This document shows, piece after piece, positions 1 through 5,185 of a stretch of 5,299 bases of DNA. The notes below the pieces were generated by a model that worked only from the letters and a program-made list of their open reading frames with translations, was not told where the DNA came from and did not search any database. Every line of letters begins with the position of its first letter. Positions within the stretch are counted from its first letter, which is position 1. Both the position numbers and the translations under genes were made by a program. Source of the stretch: Bacillota bacterium (lineage in GTDB: Bacteria > Bacillota > Clostridia > Christensenellales > CALWSW01); NCBI GenBank assembly GCA_023402915.1, contig JAEYFO010000138.1, positions 1-5,299 of the forward strand, written 5' to 3'.

Positions 1-290
1 GGACGAAGGACGATCCCTGGAACCCGGACACGGAGGGCAGCTTGAAGATCGACCGCGCAAAAACGCCGGAGGGCAGCTGCGCGCCGGACCATCAGCACGG
101 CGGCTATACGCCGCTGACGCACCGGCTCGGCCCGCAGGTGGAAACGCCCAAAGCGCAGAACGCCGCGGCAGCCAAAACGGCGCAAAGCGGCAGAGGGCTG
201 CGGTTTTCGGAAAACGAAATCGTCAACGGGATGATCTGGGGCGAAGTGCTCCGGCGCCCGGCGCAGCGGCGCGCAGGCCGGGCACGGTAG
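1..290 (+). CDS. C-terminal part of an unrecognised protein
   Basis: This is the 3' end of a gene that enters from the left edge; the first complete codon is at position 3 and the TAG stop is at 288-290, giving 95 visible residues. I do not recognise the protein. Most of the fragment is low-complexity and probably disordered, rich in Pro, Gly, Gln and Ala. A 12-nt direct repeat (CGGAGGGCAGCT at 31-42 and 67-78), in frame and 12 codons apart, encodes two EGS tripeptides. The last 25 residues look structured: a short amphipathic helix reading ENEIVNGMIWGEVLRRP, then an Arg-rich tail. The third codon position is strongly G/C, as in the neighbours, which supports real coding. A TTG at 42 could open a shorter frame, but the frame is already open upstream, so a truncated view of a longer gene is more likely. 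It lies 44 nt before the response regulator on the same strand, so co-transcription is possible. Confidence 0.55.
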   Translation, partial: TKDDPWNPDTEGSLKIDRAKTPEGSCAPDHQHGGYTPLTHRLGPQVETPKAQNAAAAKTAQSGRGLRFSENEIVNGMIWGEVLRRPAQRRAGRAR

Positions 291-334
291 GCGCACAACA
301 GCCTAAAACCGCAAAGAAGAAAGGATGAACTGAC

Positions 335-1066
335 GTGCTCAAAGTAATGATTGCCGACGACAACGACGGAATGCGCCTGATCCTGCGAAAAGCAGTGGAA
401 AAATCCGGCCATCAGATCGTTGGAGAAGCCAGCGACGGCGCGGCTGCCGTGGACATGGCGGAAGAACTCCGGCCGGACGTGATCTTCATGGATATCGAAA
501 TGCCCGGGCTGGACGGCGTGGAAGCGGCGCGGAAAATTCAGGATATCGACCCGCGCATCTTCATTATCTTTGCCACGGCGCACGAGGAGTTCCGCAAGGA
601 AGCCTTCGAGGTTTATGCTTTCGACTATCTGGTCAAGCCCTTTGAGGTCAAGCGCGTGGGCGAAACGCTCGAGCGCATCGAGCGGCTCCGCGAGGGGAAA
701 ATGCCCGACCCGGTGCTTGCGCCTCCGGCCAAGGCCAAGAGCAGCAAGCTGCTTCTTCGCCACAAGGACGGCCTGAGTCTGGTGGACGCCAATGACATCA
801 TCCTGATCCAGAGGGAAAACCGATCCACCGTGATCTATACCCCCACGGAAAAGCACGTCACCAGCGAGACGCTCTCCGAATTGGAGCAGCGGCTTCCGGC
901 GGACAAATTTTTCCGCTGCCACAAATCCTATATCGTCAACATCGAACGCATCACCCGCATCTATCCCTATGGCCGCTGGACGTATATCGTCAAGCTCAAG
1001 GATACCGATCTGGACGCGCTCATGACGCAGGAACGCTATGCCATGCTGCAAAATTATTTTCAGTAA
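335..1066 (+). CDS. LytTR-family response regulator (CheY-like receiver + LytTR DNA-binding domain)
   Basis: This is a two-component response regulator of 243 residues, the usual length for the AgrA/LytR/AlgR class. The receiver spans about residues 2-118: acidic pair D8/D9, phospho-acceptor D53 in FMDIEMPGLDG, switch threonine T81 and invariant K101 in the LVKPF motif. After an Ala/Pro/Lys linker (about 119-136), the LytTR domain spans about 138-241 and carries its hallmark FFRCHKSYIVN at 192-202. Phosphorylation of D53 by a histidine kinase is expected to drive dimerisation and binding to direct-repeat promoter sites. The start is GTG at 335, with AAGGA at 321-325 nine bases upstream; no better start is nearby. 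The canonical LytTR strand ending in a Ser-Arg pair is replaced by ALMTQERY at 228-235. No kinase gene is seen beside it here, so its partner may be upstream of the window or elsewhere. Target genes cannot be deduced. Family assignment is firm; the specific role is unknown. Confidence 0.95.
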   Translation: MLKVMIADDNDGMRLILRKAVEKSGHQIVGEASDGAAAVDMAEELRPDVIFMDIEMPGLDGVEAARKIQDIDPRIFIIFATAHEEFRKEAFEVYAFDYLVKPFEVKRVGETLERIERLREGKMPDPVLAPPAKAKSSKLLLRHKDGLSLVDANDIILIQRENRSTVIYTPTEKHVTSETLSELEQRLPADKFFRCHKSYIVNIERITRIYPYGRWTYIVKLKDTDLDALMTQERYAMLQNYFQ

Positions 1067-1095
1067 GGCGAAACCGGCCGTTCCCTAAACAGTCG

Positions 1096-1123
1096 AAAAA
1101 GCCTCTTTTCAGGGGCTTTTTTT
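1096..1123 (+). terminator. Intrinsic terminator of the response regulator gene
   Basis: The arm AAAAAGCCTC (1096-1105) pairs with GGGGCTTTTT (1112-1121) over ten base pairs including one T-G wobble, with a 6-nt TTTTCA loop. A run of seven T residues (1117-1123) completes a rho-independent terminator. It starts 29 nt after the response regulator stop. The A-run on the 5' side also lets it act weakly on the other strand, though no gene there needs it. Confidence 0.9.
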
Positions 1124-1171
1124 GCAAAATTCAAAGAAAATCAGCCAAATTGTGCTGCGAAAAAAGTGCGC

Positions 1172-1228
1172 GGCGGCAAAGCGAACGATAAAGCAACCGG
1201 ATGGACAAGCGAAAAACGCCGCCTTTTT
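1172..1228 (+). promoter_or_regulatory. Possible terminator-like hairpin in the NUDIX leader
   Basis: The 132 nt between the terminator and the NUDIX start contain GGCGGC (1172-1177) and its exact complement GCCGCC (1218-1223), directly followed by TTTTT (1224-1228). The T-run ends 12 nt before the ribosome binding site at 1241-1247. This has the shape of an attenuator, but the stem is only six base pairs and the loop is 40 nt, so it may be chance in GC-rich DNA. I found no convincing -35/-10 pair for the NUDIX gene in this stretch; GATAAA at 1187-1192 is the best -10-like hexamer and lacks a -35 partner. Confidence 0.2.
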
Positions 1229-1255
1229 ACAGCAGAGCAAAGGGAGGAAGAAGCC

Positions 1256-1966
1256 ATGCAGGAAGAACTGCGCAACGAAAAGGGGCAGACCCTCAGGGAA
1301 TTTCTGGACGCCTACGACCCGTCAAAATGGGATCGGCCTTCGGTGACGGTGGACATGGTTGTCCTGACGGAGACGGACGAGGTGCTGCTCATCCGCCGGA
1401 AAAATCATCCGAATATCGGCCGCTGGGCGTTGCCGGGCGGCTTCATGGATCCGGGCGAACCGCTCTATCGTTCGGCCGCACGGGAGCTGGAAGAAGAAAC
1501 CGGGCTGAAAAACGTGCCGCTCCATTCGCTCGGCATGTTCGCCAAACCTTCCCGCGATCCCCGCACCCGCGTCATTACCGGCGCGTTTTATACCCTTGCC
1601 AAAAGGGAAGAACTGCATTTTGCCGCCGGAGACGATGCGGCGGATGCGGCGCTGTATCAGATCACGGCGGTGCCCATGGGACGGGTGGGGATCCCGGCGC
1701 AGCGCGACCGCTATCCTGAAGTCAGCCTGCCCTGCACGGCCTGCGGAGAACCGGCCGGTACCTGCGGGCAGGGCTGGCGCGTCCATCTCGACGGCTTCCG
1801 AAGGGACGGGGCGAAGGCCGCTCTCGCCTTTGACGCGGCGGTGAACGATGCAGGCGTCGCCGTGCTGCTCGGCCCGGTGGAAGGCTATGGCCAGATCGCG
1901 GGCGACCACGGGCTGATCCTGTTTGAGGCGCTTCGAAAAGCGCGTCGCTGCGGCGTGGAGGGCTGA
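1256..1966 (+). CDS. NUDIX hydrolase, ADP-ribose pyrophosphatase-like
   Basis: This is a Mg2+-dependent hydrolase of nucleoside diphosphates linked to another moiety, with 236 residues. The NUDIX box at residues 62-84 is complete: G62, E68, then R76-E77-L78-E79-E80-E81-T82-G83-L84 following the GX5EX7REUXEEXGU pattern; E80/E81 are the expected metal ligands. A beta-strand core precedes it (VTVDMVVL about 30-37, LLIRRKNHP about 44-52). After the box, DPRTRVITGAFY (101-112) and AGDDAADAAL (124-133) match the segments usual in ADP-ribose-type NUDIX enzymes. The C-terminal helix DHGLILFEALRKAR (217-230) also fits that family. ATG at 1256 was chosen because AGGGAGG (1241-1247) lies eight bases upstream; the frame is open further back to a GTG at 1166, but that has no ribosome binding site. 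Three cysteines cluster at C160, C163 and C170 in CTACGEPAGTC, with another at C232, and could bind a metal. It stands alone between two terminators. The substrate is not determined by sequence; ADP-ribose is only the best guess. Confidence 0.92.
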   Translation: MQEELRNEKGQTLREFLDAYDPSKWDRPSVTVDMVVLTETDEVLLIRRKNHPNIGRWALPGGFMDPGEPLYRSAARELEEETGLKNVPLHSLGMFAKPSRDPRTRVITGAFYTLAKREELHFAAGDDAADAALYQITAVPMGRVGIPAQRDRYPEVSLPCTACGEPAGTCGQGWRVHLDGFRRDGAKAALAFDAAVNDAGVAVLLGPVEGYGQIAGDHGLILFEALRKARRCGVEG

Positions 1967-1980
1967 GCCTGCGGCAAAAT

Positions 1981-2046
1981 TTCCCGCGGAGGATCCGGCA
2001 AGAGCGGGAACGTGTAAATTTTTGAGAGCCAAAGTCCCGCTGCTCT
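1981..2046. repeat. Three alternating inverted-repeat arms downstream of the NUDIX gene
   Basis: TTCCCGC (1981-1987) is perfectly complementary to GCGGGAA (2004-2010), with a 16-nt spacer. The same middle arm can instead pair downstream: AGAG-CGGGA (2001-2009) with TCCCG-CTG-CTCT (2035-2046), nine base pairs with a 3-nt CTG bulge. The two pairings exclude each other. Neither is followed directly by a T-run, so neither is a standard terminator. The whole element lies in the 3' untranslated region of the NUDIX transcript, starting 14 nt after its stop. Confidence 0.5.
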
Positions 2047-2068
2047 GATACCGCTTGGATATACATGA

Positions 2069-2119
2069 AAAAACAGACGCTTTTGTCCGAAAATGCTTCG
2101 GAAGGAAGCGTCTGTTTTT
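2069..2119. terminator. Bidirectional intrinsic terminator between convergent genes
   Basis: AAAAACAGACGCTT (2069-2082) and AAGCGTCTGTTTTT (2106-2119) are perfect 14-bp complements. Inside them TCCGAA (2086-2091) pairs with TTCGGA (2097-2102), separated from the outer stem by a small 3+3-nt internal loop, leaving a 5-nt apical loop. The T-run on the + strand and the A-run on the 5' side (a T-run in the - strand transcript) make it symmetrical. It can stop the + strand NUDIX transcript 103 nt after its stop and the - strand murG-methyltransferase transcript 26 nt after its stop. No other strong terminator is seen for either unit. Confidence 0.93.
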
Positions 2120-2144
2120 GTGCTGTTTTTTGAAAAATTTGTGC

Positions 2145-3845
2145 TTAATCGGGCGCTTTCGGGGCGGGCACAGGCTTCTTTTTGCGGCGGCGCAGCACCA
2201 TGCACCAGGGCGAAAGTCCGCCCGCTTCAAAGCGATGCTCCGCTTCGATCTCCCAGCCGTTGTCCATCGCCAGACGCAAAAAGGGCGCGCGCTGCGTCGT
2301 GTAAAGGAGGGCGCGGCCATGGGGCGCAAGATAGTCCTTCAACCGGCGTATCAGGCCGCTGTAGAGGGCTTTGTTCGCCTCCTGCGTGCCGACGCGCGTG
2401 CCGAAGGGCAGGTTGGCGATCAGCTCGTCAAAGGGCTGCCGCGGCCGGAAGGAGAGCAGATTTCCGCCGATAAAATCCACGCCGCAGCCCAGCGCTTCGG
2501 GATAGAGCGCCTGCGCCGCGCGGGCGTTTTCCCGGGCAATGGACAGCGCTTCGGAGGAGATGTCCACCCCCACGAGCGCGCCGGGCGCACAGCCGCACAG
2601 CGCCCGCTCCACCAGCAGTGTTCCCGTGCCGCAGCAGGGGTCGACGACGCGGCTGCCGGGCCGGAGATGGGGGCGGAGAAAGCGCATCATGCACGCCGCC
2701 GTCACCGGATGGATCGACGCGGAGATCGCGCCCTTTCGATAGGAAAAACGAACGTCCTCCGGCCGGTAGAGCCGGGCGAAAATGGCGCAGCGCTTCCCGT
2801 CAAATTCCAGCCGCAGCTCGGCTTCATAGGAAGAGGGCGCGTTTTGCAGCAGCGGATCTTTGGAAAGCGCGGCGCTCAAGGCGTGGATCAGCGCGCTTCG
2901 GTTTTCCGGTGCGCCCCGCAGCTCAATGCGGTAGCGAAAGGGCGTGTCTGTTGGGTTTTCAAAGCATTCGCAAAGCAGGGCGGAAAAGCCCGCGGCCTTT
3001 TTTGCGGCAGCTTCGGAAAATTGCGCCAGATCTGTCCGATTGGCGGACGCGGGCAGGGGGCAGTTCCCCAGCGGAAAGAGCGCCGCGTCAAAGCAGCGCA
3101 GGGAAAACAGGGCGGCGTGGTCCGCCGTTTTGACCCGCAGACGGTCGCCGCAAAGCGTTCCGGAGATCCCGTGCTCCTGCGCTTCCGAAAGCAGCAGCGC
3201 GCCGCAGCCGCTCGGGGCGCAAAGCAGAATATCATGGGGCTGTTTCAGACCGGAAAACCGGTGAAAGGACGGCGTTTCCGTCCGGGAAAGCGCGGCGCTG
3301 AGCGCGGCGGAAATCTCGGCAAGATGCTTTTCTTCCGCATTGGCAAAGGGCGGAGTTCCGGCGCGCAGGGCGGCTTGACACGCTTCGAGCGCGTCCCGTC
3401 CCGCAGTCCCGGCGTTCCCGAGGGCGAGAAGGAGCGAAGGCAGCACGAACAGCGTCTGTTCGCCGGAAAGCGCGGCGCACAGGGCGGGCACGTCGTTTTC
3501 CGTCAGCAGCAGGCCGAGGAGCCGGGCGGTATTTTTCCGCACTTTGGGCCGTTCGTCCGAAAGCAGGGAGCGAAGCTCCGCGCGGTTGGGCTGTCCGTTC
3601 AAAAGCTCTTTCGCCCGGGAATCTTTGCAAAGGGCGCAAAGGCCGCTGAGCGCCTGCTGGCAGTTTTCCCCGAACGCCTCCGTCCAAAGGGACAAAATCT
3701 TCCGTTCATCGAGGGGTTCGCGGGTGCGGACGCCCTTGGCGGCAGGCGCTTTTTCCGGCGCGGGACGCTGCGGTCTGGGGGAGGAAGCCTTTTGAAAGGA
3801 CGCGCGCTTTTGCGGGCGGCGCGGGGAAGAAGGAGTCTGCTTCAT
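2145..3845 (-). CDS. HEAT-repeat + THUMP-like SAM-dependent RNA methyltransferase (UPF0020/Trm14-like)
   Basis: This 566-residue protein is predicted to transfer a methyl group from S-adenosylmethionine to RNA, most likely guanine-N2 in tRNA or rRNA. Residues 1-45 form a Lys/Arg/Pro-rich, probably disordered tail. Residues about 46-190 look alpha-helical with HEAT-like repeats (SDERPKVRKNTARLLGLL at 96-113; FVLPSLLLALGNAG at 133-146). Residues about 200-360 fit a diverged THUMP-like RNA-binding region. The catalytic domain (about 365-550) shows YRKGAISASIHPVTAA (369-384), the SAM-binding motif DPCCGTGTLLVE (402-413), an acidic residue at D428 ending the next strand, and catalytic motif NLPFG (478-482), the [DN]xPFG form of motif IV found in Trm14-type enzymes. 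The C-terminus is basic (RRRKKK). Trm14/TrmN enzymes usually have about 350-380 residues, so the N-terminal half is extra. The ATG lies 4 nt after the murG stop and its ribosome binding site (AAAGGGCGG) lies within the end of murG, so the two are translationally close. The enzyme class is firm; the RNA target is inferred only. Confidence 0.88.
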   Translation of the reverse strand: MKQTPSSPRRPQKRASFQKASSPRPQRPAPEKAPAAKGVRTREPLDERKILSLWTEAFGENCQQALSGLCALCKDSRAKELLNGQPNRAELRSLLSDERPKVRKNTARLLGLLLTENDVPALCAALSGEQTLFVLPSLLLALGNAGTAGRDALEACQAALRAGTPPFANAEEKHLAEISAALSAALSRTETPSFHRFSGLKQPHDILLCAPSGCGALLLSEAQEHGISGTLCGDRLRVKTADHAALFSLRCFDAALFPLGNCPLPASANRTDLAQFSEAAAKKAAGFSALLCECFENPTDTPFRYRIELRGAPENRSALIHALSAALSKDPLLQNAPSSYEAELRLEFDGKRCAIFARLYRPEDVRFSYRKGAISASIHPVTAACMMRFLRPHLRPGSRVVDPCCGTGTLLVERALCGCAPGALVGVDISSEALSIARENARAAQALYPEALGCGVDFIGGNLLSFRPRQPFDELIANLPFGTRVGTQEANKALYSGLIRRLKDYLAPHGRALLYTTQRAPFLRLAMDNGWEIEAEHRFEAGGLSPWCMVLRRRKKKPVPAPKAPD

Positions 3846-3849
3846 CGGT

Positions 3850-4932
3850 TCACCGCCCTTTTGCGGCGCTGCGGATGGCGTCGAGCACGGCTTCCGTCCC
3901 GTCGGCGCGGACGTCCGCCTTCATGCGGGCAACGTATTCGTCCCGGTGGGAGTAAAGGGCCATGATGGCGGAAAGCAGGCTTTCGTTCGTGATGTCCTCC
4001 TGCGCAAGGACGGAAGCGTAGCCGCGCTTTTCAAAATAGGCGGCGTTGAGGATCTGGTCGCCCCGGCTGGCGGAAAGGGGCAGGGGGATGAGCACGGCCG
4101 GGAGCGCCAGCGCCAGAAATTCAAAAATGGAATTGGCGCCCGCGCGGGAGACGGCGATGGACGCGGCGGCGAACAGGTCGGGAAGCTCCGGCCCGACGTA
4201 TTCAAACTGCCGGTAGCCGTCGATATTTTCGTGCGCCTTGGAAACCTTGCCCTTGCCGCAAAGGTGGGCGATGCGGAAGGTTTTGAGCAGCTGGGGAAGG
4301 TCGTTTCGCAGCGCTTCATTGAGCGCCACAGCGCCCTGACTTCCGCCCATGCACAGCAGCAGCGGACGGGAGTCCTCCGGGTCAAAGCCGCAGAAGGCCA
4401 GCCCCTTTTTCGCGTCGCCGTGATAGAGCGCCTGCCGGATGGGCGTGCCGGTAAAAACGCCTTTTCCGCCCTTGACATGGGGCAGCGTGTCCTCAAAGGT
4501 GCAGAGCACCTTCGTCGCGTAGGAGCTGGCGATCCTGTTGGCCAGGCCGGGCGTGTAATCCGATTCGTGCAGCACGACGGGGATCTTCAGATGATGGCCC
4601 GCCGCGCACACGGGCACGGACACGAAGCCGCCCTTGGAGAAAATGGCCGCGGGACGCAGCTGCTTGAGGGCTTTTTTCGCGTCAAAATAGCCGCCGATGA
4701 CCCGGAAGGGATCGGTCAGGTTTTTCAGGCTGAAATAGCGGCGCAGCTTTCCCGCGCGCACGGGGTGGAACGTCACGCCGGGCACTTCGGCGACGAGACG
4801 TTCTTCCATGCTGTTCTTTTCGCCAAAATAGTGGATCTCATAGCCCTCGGCCTGCAGCCGGGGGATGAGCGCGATGTTGGGCGTGATATGTCCGGCAGTG
4901 CCGCCGCCGGTGAGCGCGATGACCTGTTTCAT
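3850..4932 (-). CDS. murG: MurG-like UDP-GlcNAc transferase (lipid II synthesis)
   Basis: MurG adds GlcNAc from UDP-GlcNAc to lipid I at the inner face of the cytoplasmic membrane, giving lipid II for peptidoglycan. At 360 residues it has the normal GT28 length. The N-terminal domain carries the glycine-rich loop GGGTAGHITPN (9-19) with H15, and HESDYTPGLANR (122-133). The C-terminal donor-binding domain has MGGSQGA (195-201), the SRAGANSIFEF segment (262-272) with E271 where UDP-GlcNAc is bound in the family, and LPLSASRGDQILNA (284-297). Loop variants GGGTAGHITPN and HESDYTPGLAN, in place of GGTGGH and HEQN, mark the MurG2-type subgroup of Firmicutes. ATG at 4932 was chosen because GAAAGG lies ten bases upstream (4948-4943) and translation starts directly on the first beta-strand; the frame extends 96 codons upstream, but with no ribosome binding site and no family homology. 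It leads a probable operon with the methyltransferase. No other cell wall (dcw) gene is nearby, so a second murG may exist elsewhere. Confidence 0.9.
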   Translation of the reverse strand: MKQVIALTGGGTAGHITPNIALIPRLQAEGYEIHYFGEKNSMEERLVAEVPGVTFHPVRAGKLRRYFSLKNLTDPFRVIGGYFDAKKALKQLRPAAIFSKGGFVSVPVCAAGHHLKIPVVLHESDYTPGLANRIASSYATKVLCTFEDTLPHVKGGKGVFTGTPIRQALYHGDAKKGLAFCGFDPEDSRPLLLCMGGSQGAVALNEALRNDLPQLLKTFRIAHLCGKGKVSKAHENIDGYRQFEYVGPELPDLFAAASIAVSRAGANSIFEFLALALPAVLIPLPLSASRGDQILNAAYFEKRGYASVLAQEDITNESLLSAIMALYSHRDEYVARMKADVRADGTEAVLDAIRSAAKGR

Positions 4933-4993
4933 CAGAAAATATCCTTTCGCCGGCGCAAAAACAAACGGACGGTGCGGTTTGTGCGATCCGGAC

Positions 4994-5022
4994 TTTTCAT
5001 TTTGCGTGGAATGCGCTACAGT
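4994..5022 (+). promoter_or_regulatory. Weak candidate promoter for the right-edge gene
   Basis: TTTTCA (4994-4999) and TACAGT (5017-5022) are separated by 17 nt and each match four of six sigma-A consensus positions. A start near 5029 would give a leader of about 157 nt before the gene at 5186. No extended -10 is present. It is the best pair I found on this strand, not a confident promoter. Confidence 0.2.
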
Positions 5023-5038
5023 ATCCATATATCCATAT
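5023..5038. repeat. Tandem duplication of an 8-mer in the divergent intergenic region
   Basis: ATCCATAT occurs twice in direct succession (5023-5030 and 5031-5038) with no mismatch, forming the most AT-rich patch of the intergenic region. It lies in the predicted murG leader, just downstream of the weak + strand promoter candidate. No function can be assigned. Confidence 0.6.
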
Positions 5039-5080
5039 GAGGGGAACGGGCGGGAATTCCGCTTTTGTACCCAATAACAA

Positions 5081-5109
5081 ATCATACCATGCGCATCCGG
5101 ACCGCACAA
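5081..5109 (-). promoter_or_regulatory. Sigma-A-type extended -10 promoter for the murG operon
   Basis: Read on the - strand, TTGTGC (5109-5104) is the -35 box and TATGAT (5086-5081) the -10 box with an exact 17-nt spacer. TGG at 5089-5087 places a TG dinucleotide one base before the -10, the extended -10 pattern that compensates for a weak -35. A start near 5074 predicts a leader of about 142 nt before murG. That leader can form a small ACAAAC/GTTTGT hairpin (4982-4961 in transcript order) followed by a T-run just upstream of the murG ribosome binding site; it is too weak to call an attenuator. The -35 overlaps the 14-nt inverted repeat. Confidence 0.6.
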
Positions 5110-5185
5110 GTCTTTGCGGCGCGAGAGCCGGGAGCGCTTTTGAAAAACAGCATACAAAGTCATAGAAAAAGGAGAAATTCGTTCG

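Larger units (their letters stand above)
4979..5109. repeat. 14-nt inverted repeat flanking the murG transcription start
   Basis: TTGTGCGATCCGGA (4979-4992) and TCCGGACCGCACAA (5096-5109) are inverted copies matching at 13 of 14 positions, with 103 nt between them. The right copy contains the proposed murG -35 box (5109-5104) and part of the promoter spacer; the left copy lies inside the murG leader in the other orientation. This layout suits a pair of operators for a looping regulator, but the partly palindromic core TCCGGA raises the chance of coincidence. Confidence 0.45.

Noticed and set aside
325..333. ATG-AAC-TGA mini-open frame overlapping the response regulator ribosome binding site
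   Set aside because: It has only two codons and no ribosome binding site of its own; a chance match immediately before the GTG start.
104..1051. 315-codon open frame on the - strand
   Set aside because: It lies opposite the LytTR response regulator, which has full family motifs; no ribosome binding site or domain supports the antisense frame.
2055..3965. 636-codon open frame on the + strand covering the whole methyltransferase gene
   Set aside because: It is antisense to a protein with clear SAM-binding and catalytic motifs. Its translation is a run of Arg, Gly and Ala with no recognisable domain, and such long open frames arise readily opposite GC-rich genes. It also reads through the bidirectional terminator.
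3946..5040. 364-codon open frame on the + strand opposite murG
   Set aside because: It is a shadow of murG codon structure, with no start signal and no domain.
5050..5066. GCGG-GAATT-CCGC hairpin followed by TTTT in the divergent region
   Set aside because: The stem is only four base pairs, too weak to count as a terminator on either strand.
5140..5168. TTGAAA-N17-TAGAAA promoter for the right-edge gene
   Set aside because: The hexamers and spacing look good, but transcription would start at about 5175, downstream of the ribosome binding site at 5169-5174, leaving a leaderless-type message that would lose its own AGGAG.
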